The notes under the pieces: model-generated
What the model was told of the DNA's origin: nothing
Databases searched by the model: none
The model's input: the letters and a program-made list of their open reading frames with translations, nothing else
Assembly: GCA_947589735.1 (NCBI GenBank)
Contig: CANQCR010000002.1
Location: forward strand, 62,001-126,000
Origin: an uncultured Bacilli bacterium
GTDB lineage: Bacteria > Bacillota_I > Bacilli_A > RF39 > UBA660
Reading direction: 5' to 3'
Length of the DNA: 64,000 bases
Translations under genes and position numbers: made by a program
Part shown: positions 18,048-25,226 of the stretch, piece by piece
Position numbering within the stretch: position 1 is the first letter of the stretch
Layout: each line of letters begins with the position of its first letter

Positions 18048-20069
18048 ATGGCAAAGAAATTAGTTATAGTTGAGTCCCCAAGTAAGACGAAACCTATTGA
18101 GAAATATTTAGGTAGTGATTATCATGTTGTCTCATCTAAAGGCCATGTTCGTGATTTATCAACGAAAGGTAAGTATGGCTTAGGTGTTGATGTTGAAAAT
18201 GATTTTAAACCTGATTATGTTCCCATGAAAGGTAAAGCTAGTGTTATTAAAGAACTTAAAAATGATGTTAAGGACGCAAGTCATGTTTATCTTGCAACCG
18301 ATCCTGATCGTGAGGGTGAGGCTATTTCTTGGCATTTAAAAGATGTTTTAAAATTAAAAGATGCTGATTATGAACGTGTTGTTTTTAATGAAATAACTGA
18401 AGGCGCTGTTAAAGAAGCCTTTAAACATACAAGAAAAATTGATAAAGATTTAGTTAATAGTCAAGAGACAAGACGGATATTAGACCGAATTATTGGCTTT
18501 CGTTTAAGTAAGTTAATTCAGTCTAAAACGGATGGCAGTAGTGCCGGAAGAGTTCAGTCTGTGGCTCTTAAATTAATTGTTGACCGGGAAAGAGAAATAG
18601 AGGCTTTTATCCCCGAAGAATATTGGTCTATTAAAGGTGTCTTTGATACTTTTGAAGCTGAATTATTCAATTATAATCATAAAGATATTGAGATTAAATC
18701 AGAGGATGAAGTTAAAGCTATTTTAAAGGTTTTAACACATGACTTTACCATTGAAAGTATTGATAAAAAATTAAAGAAAAAGCAGTCTAAAATGCCATTT
18801 ATTACGAGTACCTTACAACAAGATGCTTCTAATAAATTAAACTTTAATGCTCGTAAGACGATGCAGATTGCTCAAAAGTTATATGAAGGTATTGAACTTG
18901 CTAATGAGACAGTTGGTCTTATTACTTATATGCGTACTGATTCAACGCGTTTGTCAGATGTCTTCATTAAAAGCACTTATGCTTATATTAATGATAAATA
19001 TGGTAAAGAATATGTTGGTTATGTAAAAACAGCAAAAAAGAAAGATAATGTTCAAGATGCTCATGAAGCGATTCGTCCAACGAGCATTAATAGAACACCA
19101 GAATCCGTTAAGAAGTTTTTAACTAACGATGAATATAAGCTATACCGAATGATCTATTACCGTGCTTTAGCGTCATTAATGGCTAGCGCTGAAACCGAAA
19201 ATACAACTATTATTTTAGATAATCATAATTATCAATTTAAAGCGACGGGTCAAATTGTTACTTTTGATGGTTATTTAAAAGTCTATAAAGATTATGAAGA
19301 TGCTAAAGATACAGTATTGCCAGTTTTAAAAGAAAAAGATGAACTACAAGCTAAAGAAATTACGCATGAGCAACACTTTACTAAACCACCAGCTCGTTAT
19401 ACCGAAGCTAAATTAATTAAAGAGATGGAAGAGCTAGGTATCGGAAGACCTAGTACTTATGCGACAACAATGGATATTTTAAAGAAAAGAAATTATGCTG
19501 TTATTGAAGATAAGAAGTTTGTGCCAACTGAAGTTGGTATTGAAATTACTGATAAGTTACAACAGGCATTTAGCCATTTGATCAATGTTGAATATACCGC
19601 TAATATGGAAACAGATCTTGATAAAATAGCTGAAGGGGAGGCAAACTGGGTTAAAGTTTTACGTGATTTTTACGACGAGTTTGAACCATCAGTTAAAGAG
19701 GCTTTTGCGGCTTTACCAAAAAAAGAAACTGAAAAAACAGGTGAAGATTGTCCAAATTGTGGCCACCCTTTAGTTGTTAGAAAAGGTAAATATGGTCCTT
19801 TCGTAGCGTGCAGCAATTATCCTGAATGTAAGTATATTAAACAGGAACCTAAAGAAGTAGTTGAAGTTTGTGATTGCCCAAATTGTGGCTCTAAAATCGT
19901 TGAAAAGAAAAGTAAACGTGGTAAGACATTCTATGGATGTAGTAATTATCCTAAATGTAAAACGGCTTACTGGGATAAACCAATAGGGCGGATGTGTCCT
20001 GAATGCGGCAGTATGTTAACGGAAAAAAATAAAAAAATAAAATGTAGTTCGTGTGACTACCAAGAATAA
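18048..20069 (+). CDS. topA: DNA topoisomerase I (type IA)
   Basis: 673 residues. It relaxes negative supercoils. The Toprim domain is N-terminal (KLVIVESPSKTKPIEKYLG; DPDREGEAISWHL). The active-site tyrosine is Y294 in GLITYMRTDSTR. The C-terminus has three zinc-finger modules: CPNCGHP...CSNYPECK, CPNCGSK...CSNYPKCK and CPECGS...CSSC. Length is typical for Firmicutes. AAAGGACGTG precedes the start; monocistronic with its own promoter and terminator. Confidence 0.97.
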   Translation: MAKKLVIVESPSKTKPIEKYLGSDYHVVSSKGHVRDLSTKGKYGLGVDVENDFKPDYVPMKGKASVIKELKNDVKDASHVYLATDPDREGEAISWHLKDVLKLKDADYERVVFNEITEGAVKEAFKHTRKIDKDLVNSQETRRILDRIIGFRLSKLIQSKTDGSSAGRVQSVALKLIVDREREIEAFIPEEYWSIKGVFDTFEAELFNYNHKDIEIKSEDEVKAILKVLTHDFTIESIDKKLKKKQSKMPFITSTLQQDASNKLNFNARKTMQIAQKLYEGIELANETVGLITYMRTDSTRLSDVFIKSTYAYINDKYGKEYVGYVKTAKKKDNVQDAHEAIRPTSINRTPESVKKFLTNDEYKLYRMIYYRALASLMASAETENTTIILDNHNYQFKATGQIVTFDGYLKVYKDYEDAKDTVLPVLKEKDELQAKEITHEQHFTKPPARYTEAKLIKEMEELGIGRPSTYATTMDILKKRNYAVIEDKKFVPTEVGIEITDKLQQAFSHLINVEYTANMETDLDKIAEGEANWVKVLRDFYDEFEPSVKEAFAALPKKETEKTGEDCPNCGHPLVVRKGKYGPFVACSNYPECKYIKQEPKEVVEVCDCPNCGSKIVEKKSKRGKTFYGCSNYPKCKTAYWDKPIGRMCPECGSMLTEKNKKIKCSSCDYQE

Positions 20070-20091
20070 GCAACTTTTAGTTGCTTTTTTA
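20067..20091 (+). terminator. topA terminator
   Basis: AAGCAACT TTT AGTTGCTT plus T-run. Confidence 0.85.
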
Positions 20092-20110
20092 TTGATAAAT
20101 AAAAGAAATA

Positions 20111-20140
20111 TTGACATAATTTTTTTAAATGTGCTACAAT
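20111..20140 (+). promoter_or_regulatory. Aquaporin gene promoter
   Basis: TTGACA (20111-20116), 18 bp, TACAAT (20135-20140). AGAAAGGAG follows. Confidence 0.7.
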
Positions 20141-20164
20141 TAAGTAGAAAGGAGTAAAAGATAT

Positions 20165-21046
20165 ATGAAAAAGTATCTTTGTGAGTTTTTAGGAACTTGC
20201 GTTTTGGTTTTATTTGGATGTGGAGTAGCTGTATTAACAGATGCTAATTTAGTTGCTACTGCTCTTGCTTTTGGTTTATCAATTGTTGCGGTTGCATATG
20301 TAATTGGCAATGTGTCAGGATGTCATGTTAATCCAGCTGTAACTTTTGCTATGTGGATAGACAAAAGAATTAGCGGAAAGGATTTTTGGTTATATATTAT
20401 CGCTCAAGTACTAGGTGCTTTAGCCGGTAGTGCTCTATTAGTACTATTATTAAATACAACCAATGTTGGCGACTATAGAACCGTTGGTCTAGGTGCTAAT
20501 GGATATGGTGCCTTATCAGCTACAGGTATTACTTTACCAGGTGCTTTAGTAACAGAAATCGTTTTAACTTTCGTTTTCGTTTTAGCTGTATTAGGTGCTA
20601 CGAAAGATAAAAAGAATAGTCCTGTTGCACCACTTGTTATTGGTTTAACCTTAACTTTAGTACATATTTTAGGAATTAGATTAACAGGAACTTCTGTTAA
20701 CCCAGCTCGTTCTTTAGCACCAGCTATTTGGTTAGGTGGCGATGCCCTACATCAAGTTTGGGTATTCGTTGTTGCTCCATTTGTCGGTGCAGCTTTCGCA
20801 GCTTTAGTTAGTTTCTTCATTGATTTAGGACAAACGAAGAAAAATAAAGTAGAGGTTTTCGATATTGAAAAGGTAGAGGCTTTAGAAAAAGTTGAACCTA
20901 AAAAACTTGTTGTTAAAGAAGAAAAAGAAGAACAACCAGAACCAAAAAAAGAAAAAAATAATACTAAGAAACCAGCCCCTAAAAAACCAACTAATAAGAA
21001 GCCAAATAATCGACCAAGAAAAAATCAAGGTCAAAAACAAAACTAG
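20165..21046 (+). CDS. MIP family channel (AqpZ-like aquaporin) with long basic tail
   Basis: 293 residues. Six hydrophobic helices and both half-helix motifs are present: CHVNPAVTFA and SVNPARSLAP. A histidine in TLVHILGIRL sits where AqpZ has its narrow-pore histidine, favouring water over glycerol (family knowledge plus reading). After residue 225 comes a tail of about 65 residues, first mixed charge (EKVEALEKVEPKKL, VVKEEKEEQPEPKKE), then very basic and rich in K, P and N. Most aquaporins lack such a tail. Monocistronic with own promoter and terminator. Confidence 0.92.
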   Translation: MKKYLCEFLGTCVLVLFGCGVAVLTDANLVATALAFGLSIVAVAYVIGNVSGCHVNPAVTFAMWIDKRISGKDFWLYIIAQVLGALAGSALLVLLLNTTNVGDYRTVGLGANGYGALSATGITLPGALVTEIVLTFVFVLAVLGATKDKKNSPVAPLVIGLTLTLVHILGIRLTGTSVNPARSLAPAIWLGGDALHQVWVFVVAPFVGAAFAALVSFFIDLGQTKKNKVEVFDIEKVEALEKVEPKKLVVKEEKEEQPEPKKEKNNTKKPAPKKPTNKKPNNRPRKNQGQKQN

Positions 21047-21065
21047 TCATTGACTAGTTTTTTTT
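21040..21065 (+). terminator. Rho-independent terminator
   Basis: AACTAGTCA T TGACTAGTT plus T8. Confidence 0.8.
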
Positions 21066-21109
21066 CACCTAATTAACTGATTATAATATTATATAATAGC
21101 AGGTGATTT

Positions 21110-21844
21110 ATGAATAATTTTGGCTTTGTTTTTTTATGCTCTAGTATCATCTTTTTAGCAACGACTGTAGGGTCTCTTTTTGTTTATGTACTTAATGTTA
21201 TCAATGATAAAACCGAAAAGATCTGTTTAGGTCTTGCTAGTGGTGTTATGTTTGCGGCTTCAATTTGGTCATTACTTATTCCAGCTCTAGACTCATCAAA
21301 TATTGTATTTGTTTTAATTGGTTTTATTTTAGGCATGGTTATTATTATGAAACTGGATGCTTTTGTTAATAAGTATTCATCTTTTGATGCTAAAAAAAAT
21401 CATATGCTTTTTCTAGCTATGACATTACATAATATTCCTGAAGGTATGACAGTTGGACTTATGAGTGCTTATGCTTATCAAAATAGTGATATTATAACAA
21501 CTTCAGCCGCTTTAGCTCTAACGATTGGGATTGCTATTCAAAATATTCCCGAGGGTGCTTCTATATCACTAAATTACCGGGAGGCCGGTTATAGTAAATT
21601 AAAAGCTGCTACTTTAGGTATTTTATCGGGAGTAGTAGAGCCTATTAGTGCTTTTGTAATGCTTTTTTTAATTAACTATTTATCACTTTTACTACCATTT
21701 GTTTTAGCGGCGGCATCATCGATAATGATTTATGTTGTTATCAATGAACTTTTGCCTAGCATTAATCATAATGAATCTAATTTAGGAACAATCTATTTTA
21801 TTATTGGTTTTCTTTTGATGATGTGCTTAGATGTTTTACTCTAA
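21110..21844 (+). CDS. ZIP family divalent metal transporter
   Basis: 244 residues, about eight membrane helices. The two metal-binding helix motifs are clear: HNIPEGMTVGL in TM4 and QNIPEGASISL in TM5, as in bacterial ZupT/ZIP proteins; note Q rather than H starts the second. Expected role is uptake of zinc, iron or manganese. AGGTGATTT precedes ATG 21110, and TATAAT boxes at 21082-21087 and 21092-21097 are candidate -10 elements. An imperfect terminator follows. Confidence 0.9.
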   Translation: MNNFGFVFLCSSIIFLATTVGSLFVYVLNVINDKTEKICLGLASGVMFAASIWSLLIPALDSSNIVFVLIGFILGMVIIMKLDAFVNKYSSFDAKKNHMLFLAMTLHNIPEGMTVGLMSAYAYQNSDIITTSAALALTIGIAIQNIPEGASISLNYREAGYSKLKAATLGILSGVVEPISAFVMLFLINYLSLLLPFVLAAASSIMIYVVINELLPSINHNESNLGTIYFIIGFLLMMCLDVLL

Positions 21845-21851
21845 AAAAAAA

Positions 21852-21906
21852 TAAAAGACTAAATGTTAACTTATTTAATCTTTTATAAATGTGGATTATC
21901 TCCACT
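21852..21906 (+). terminator. Terminator region after the ZIP gene
   Basis: AAAAGACTAAAT / ATTTAATCTTTT stem with one mismatch (21852-21885), then a small hairpin GTGGA-TTATC-TCCAC. Confidence 0.5.
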
Positions 21907-21950
21907 TGTAACTATATTCTAGCACATATAATCTTTTTTGTAAATGATAT

Positions 21951-21993
21951 TTCAATTATTTTTCATATATTCTTCACATAACAGGAATATACT
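21951..21993 (+). promoter_or_regulatory. Response-regulator operator 1 and promoter of short RNA 1
   Basis: Direct repeats TTCAAT (21951), TTCATA (21962) and TTCACA (21973), each 11 bp apart, then 9 bp, then -10 TATACT (21988-21993). No -35 hexamer is present at the normal place, as expected for an activator-dependent PhoB/OmpR-type promoter. Same design as at 22161 and 24264. Confidence 0.65.
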
Positions 21994-21999
21994 CGAAAT

Positions 22000-22162
22000 A
22001 GAAGAAAGGAATTAGTATAAAAAAACAATTCTCTATAATAGTTGTGAAAACTATACAAGCCTTACTTTAAAACTTACTTCTTCTCATATATACTTAAGAA
22101 TGATTAAATCATTCATTTAAAACTTTCTTCTACATAAAAAAGATACGTTGTATCTTTTTTTT
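22000..22162 (+). ncRNA. Candidate short RNA 1 (about 160 nt) upstream of the two-component system
   Basis: Bounded by operator 1 and a strong terminator (AAAAAAGATAC-GTT-GTATCTTTTTT, 22136-22160). It contains the palindrome GAATGATTAAATCATTC (22098-22114) and pyrimidine-rich stretches CTTCTTCT and CTTTCTTCTA. The latter is complementary to TAGAAGAAAG at the RNA's own 5' end. No ATG-initiated ORF of note is present; a ribosome-site-like GAAAGGA precedes an ATA-started run of 17 codons, which I do not accept as a gene without data. Confidence 0.5.
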
Positions 22163-22192
22163 CATACATTTTTCACAAAATAAGCGTACAAT
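22161..22192 (+). promoter_or_regulatory. Response-regulator operator 2: two-component operon promoter
   Basis: TTCATA (22161-22166) and TTCACA (22172-22177), 11 bp apart, then 9 bp, then TACAAT (22187-22192). It lies just upstream of the response regulator gene, suggesting autoregulation. The first repeat overlaps the T-run of the preceding terminator. Confidence 0.65.
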
Positions 22193-22225
22193 ATAATTGA
22201 TTTGATGATTATGGGTGGTGATTGA

Positions 22226-22891
22226 ATGAAAGTTTTAATTGTTGATGATGAAACATTAATTCGTAATATCATTAAAGAGTATTGCATAAATGAAGGATAT
22301 ACAACTTATGAAGCTAAAGATGGCGTTGAAGCTATTGATTTTTTTAAAAAACATAGTGATATTGACATCGTGGTTTTAGATATTATGATGCCTAATATGG
22401 ATGGCTTTACGGCTTATGGTGAGATTAAAAAGATTAGAAATGTCCCAACCATTATTTTATCTGCGCGTAGTGAAGAATACGATAAATTAGCAGGATTTAA
22501 TTTAGGCGTTGATGATTATTTGACCAAACCTTTTAGTCCTCGGGAGTTAATTGCTAGAATTAAGGCGATTTTAAAACGCTCTAATAAAGTAATGGAATCA
22601 TATACTTATAAAGGATTAAAAGTTGATGTTAAAGCTCATTCTGTTTATGTTGATGATAAGGAAATAGAATTAACACCTAAAGAGTATGAGTTATTACTAT
22701 ACTTTATAGAAAATCGTTCGATTGCTCTAACCCGTGAGCAACTATTAAGTAAGATTTGGGGTTATGATTTTTATGGCGATGATAGAACAATCGATACACA
22801 TATTAAAACTTTGCGTAGTCATTTAGGACCTTACCGCGATTTAATTAAAACCATTAGAGGAGTAGGTTATAAGTTTGATGAAAAAGAATAA
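22226..22891 (+). CDS. OmpR/PhoB-family response regulator
   Basis: 221 residues. Receiver domain with DD near residue 7 (IVDDE), phospho-acceptor D52 (VVLDIMMPNMDG), T/S in IILSARSEE and K in LTKPFSPRELIARI. The C-terminal winged helix has the usual LTPKEYELLLYFIENRS and RTIDTHIKTLRSHLG. GGTGGTGATTGA precedes ATG 22226. It overlaps the histidine kinase gene. Direct repeats with an 11-bp period upstream are the expected operator type for this family, and three copies surround this operon. Confidence 0.96.
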   Translation: MKVLIVDDETLIRNIIKEYCINEGYTTYEAKDGVEAIDFFKKHSDIDIVVLDIMMPNMDGFTAYGEIKKIRNVPTIILSARSEEYDKLAGFNLGVDDYLTKPFSPRELIARIKAILKRSNKVMESYTYKGLKVDVKAHSVYVDDKEIELTPKEYELLLYFIENRSIALTREQLLSKIWGYDFYGDDRTIDTHIKTLRSHLGPYRDLIKTIRGVGYKFDEKE

Positions 22892-24263
22892 ATGTAAAAA
22901 AAATCTATCGGTTAATATTCTTTTCTATTTTATTGTTTTTGCCATTGTCATTTTATTATTCTTGTGGCTCTTTCAGATTTTATCCCTTAATGCCTTTTAT
23001 AGTTCGTCGCGGCGTAAAGTTTTAAATAATGCCGTTAATACTTTAACTCGTAGTTATTTAAGTGGGGACTATATCGATACGTTTGATAATATATCATTAA
23101 ATGATGGTATTTGTATTGAGCTAATTGAAGATGGCGTTACATCATATACTTCAAGGACATTTGATAGAAAGTGCTTGACTAGTAAAAGTAAGAGTGTTCT
23201 AGAGTTTGAAAAAGCTTTCATTACTAGTGATGAAGATACCAAAAGAGCGGAAATCATTAACCCTAATTATAATAATCAAACATTAGTTGCTGGTCATAAA
23301 ATAGAGGATGGCGTCTATCTATTTGTCAACACCTCATTAGTTCCTTTAGATGAGGGAATTAAGATGTTAAAAAGTCAGTTTATCTATATTGCGCTTATCA
23401 TTATTCTAGTGGGCTCTTTAATTTCTTACTTTATCTCAAAAAGACTGTCTATTCCAATTATTAAAATTAATAATCAAGCTAAACATATTGGTGCGAAAGA
23501 CTATGATGTTAAGTTTGATACTAATACCGACATTTTAGAGTTGGATGAATTATCCGAAACCCTTAATCAAACTGTTCAAGAATTATCTAAAACTGATGAA
23601 TTAAGGCGAGAGTTGATGGCCAATGTATCGCATGATTTAAAGACACCACTAACTCTTATTCAGGCTTATGCCGAAGCGGCTAAGGATATTGATGCTAGTA
23701 AAAAGAAAAAAAGAAGTGAGGACTTAGACATTATTATTGATGAAACCAAACGTTTAACATTATTAGTTAATGATATATTAGAATTATCAAGACTAGAATC
23801 TAACGTGGTTGAACTAAAAATGGAAGAGTTTAATTTAAAAGATTTAATTGCAAACATTCTTCATAAGTTTGAAATCTTAACAACGGAAGGTTTTCATTTT
23901 GTTTTAAATAGTCCTGATGTTGTGATGATTAAAAGTGACCATAAACATCTAGAACAAGTTATTTATAATCTTGTTAATAACGCAATCAATTATACAGGAA
24001 AAGATAAAACAGTCACGATTAATGTCCTTTTAAAAGATGACAAAATAAGAGTTGAAGTTGTTGATACCGGGGTCGGTATTGCCAAAGAAGATCTTAAACT
24101 TATTTGGGATAAGTACTATAAAGTTGATAAACAGCATAGTCGTAACAAATATGGAACCGGTCTTGGTTTATCCATTGTTAAATCAACCCTAACCGCCCTT
24201 AACTATAACTATGGCGTTGATAGCGTTAAAAATAAGGGTACAACTTTCTATTTTGAAATATAA
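22878..24263 (+). CDS. Membrane sensor histidine kinase
   Basis: 461 residues from ATG 22878, overlapping the response regulator by 14 nt (a TTG one codon earlier is less likely). TM1 at about 11-35, an extracellular sensor of about 130 residues containing two cysteines (NDGICIEL, DRKCLTS), TM2 at about 167-187, HAMP, HisKA with phospho-histidine H252 in NVSHDLKTPL, and HATPase with N-box NLVNNAINYTG, DTGVGI and GTGLGLSI. PhoR/WalK-like architecture without PAS. The signal sensed is unknown. Confidence 0.95.
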   Translation: MKKNKCKKNLSVNILFYFIVFAIVILLFLWLFQILSLNAFYSSSRRKVLNNAVNTLTRSYLSGDYIDTFDNISLNDGICIELIEDGVTSYTSRTFDRKCLTSKSKSVLEFEKAFITSDEDTKRAEIINPNYNNQTLVAGHKIEDGVYLFVNTSLVPLDEGIKMLKSQFIYIALIIILVGSLISYFISKRLSIPIIKINNQAKHIGAKDYDVKFDTNTDILELDELSETLNQTVQELSKTDELRRELMANVSHDLKTPLTLIQAYAEAAKDIDASKKKKRSEDLDIIIDETKRLTLLVNDILELSRLESNVVELKMEEFNLKDLIANILHKFEILTTEGFHFVLNSPDVVMIKSDHKHLEQVIYNLVNNAINYTGKDKTVTINVLLKDDKIRVEVVDTGVGIAKEDLKLIWDKYYKVDKQHSRNKYGTGLGLSIVKSTLTALNYNYGVDSVKNKGTTFYFEI

Positions 24264-24306
24264 TTCATATAAACTTCACATCCTATTCATAAATAAATAG
24301 TATTAT
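24264..24306 (+). promoter_or_regulatory. Response-regulator operator 3 and promoter of short transcript 2
   Basis: Three direct repeats TTCATA (24264), TTCACA (24275), TTCATA (24286), each 11 bp apart, then 9 bp, then TATTAT (24301-24306). It begins immediately after the kinase stop codon. Spacing is identical to operators 1 and 2. Confidence 0.65.
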
Positions 24307-24312
24307 TAAATT

Positions 24313-24394
24313 ATGAAGGGAAGTGATAAAGATATATTAATAAAAAAACTCACAACTAATCGCATTTAAGGTAGCATTCGCTACCTTTTTTTTG
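24313..24394 (+). ncRNA. Candidate short transcript 2, with possible leaderless 18-codon ORF
   Basis: An approximately 80-nt unit between operator 3 and a strong terminator (AAGGTAGC-ATTC-GCTACCTT plus T8, 24368-24394). An ATG at 24313 lies 7 nt after the -10, so the RNA could be leaderless and encode MKGSDKDILIKKLTTNRI, ending at TAA 24367-24369 on the terminator stem. The stretch ATAAAAAAAC is shared with short RNA 1. It could equally be a non-coding RNA. Confidence 0.45.
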
Positions 24395-24425
24395 ATGAAC
24401 AAGGTATAATAAGAATGGTGATAAA

Positions 24426-24839
24426 GTGAAAGTAATAACAATTAAACAACCCTGGGCAACCCTTATTCAAGAAGGTTTAAAAGAGTATGAGTTTCGTTCA
24501 TGGAAGACAAATTATCGTGGACCTATTTTAATTCATGCTGGTAAAGGAATAGATAAAAAAGCGATGGAAAAGTTTTCATATTTAAATCTTGATTATCCTA
24601 AGGGATGCATTATTGCTTCAGCTAATTTAACAGACACTCTTATAGTTGATGATAACTTTAAAAAGATGCTAAAAAAGAAAAATAAAGATGTATATGATAA
24701 CATTTTAACTGTTGATAACGCTAAACCTATATATGCTTTTAAACTAGAAAATGTTAAGAAGGTAAATCAAGTCTCAGTTAAAGGTAAATTAAGTTTATGG
24801 GAATATGATTTAAAAAGTGCTTCAATTACTCGTAATTGA
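24426..24839 (+). CDS. ASCH domain protein
   Basis: 137 residues starting at GTG 24426. KVITIKQPWATLIQEGLKEYE and WKTNYRGPILIHAGK are characteristic of the ASCH (PUA-like) fold. Family members bind RNA; some act on modified nucleosides. The start lacks a strong ribosome site (GGTGATAAA is closest). A TATAAT lies about 20 nt upstream. A second ASCH protein is at 43527. Confidence 0.85.
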   Translation: MKVITIKQPWATLIQEGLKEYEFRSWKTNYRGPILIHAGKGIDKKAMEKFSYLNLDYPKGCIIASANLTDTLIVDDNFKKMLKKKNKDVYDNILTVDNAKPIYAFKLENVKKVNQVSVKGKLSLWEYDLKSASITRN

Positions 24840-24886
24840 ATAAAGAAATATTAATTTGTAAAAAGAATAATATATATTATTCTTTA

Positions 24887-24915
24887 TTGACACATACCCT
24901 ATGGGGGTATATAAT
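24887..24915 (+). promoter_or_regulatory. Copper operon promoter with CsoR operator
   Basis: TTGACA (24887-24892), 17 bp, TATAAT (24910-24915). Between them lies the pseudo-palindrome ATACCC-TATGG-GGGTAT (24894-24910), which matches the known CsoR operator type (TACCC..GGGGGTA in Bacillus). CsoR bound here would block RNA polymerase until Cu(I) releases it. Confidence 0.85.
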
Positions 24916-24930
24916 GATAGTGGTGTTAAT

Positions 24931-25218
24931 ATGAATGAGTGTTGTAAAAAGAAAGAGCGAACGAAAGATGAAAAAGAGCATCTTTTAAAAAGATTAAATA
25001 TTATTGAGGGTCAAGTGCGTGGCGTTCAAAAAATGATTGAAAATGATCGTTATTGCAACGACATTTTAATTCAAATTGCGGCCATTAATAAGTCATTAAA
25101 AAGTGTTAGTAATGAATTATTAAAAAGCCATATTACATCTTGTGTTGTCCGTGATTTAAAACATGATAATTTAGAAATTATTGATGAATTAATTGAAACT
25201 ATTAATCGTTTTAATTAG
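24931..25218 (+). CDS. csoR: Copper-sensing repressor CsoR
   Basis: 95 residues from ATG 24931; a longer start at 24901 would overlap the promoter. All-helical CsoR/RcnR family: HLLKRLNIIEGQVRGVQKMI, then the Cu(I) ligands Cys in NDRYCNDIL, and His and Cys in KSHITSCVV (C-H-C fingerprint). It represses its own copA-copZ operon through the operator at 24894-24910. Confidence 0.95.
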   Translation: MNECCKKKERTKDEKEHLLKRLNIIEGQVRGVQKMIENDRYCNDILIQIAAINKSLKSVSNELLKSHITSCVVRDLKHDNLEIIDELIETINRFN

Positions 25219-25226
25219 GAGGGGTT

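Noticed and set aside
22017-22070. ATA-initiated 17-codon frame after GAAAGGA in short RNA 1
   Set aside because: ATA starts are extremely rare; kept as a candidate RNA only.
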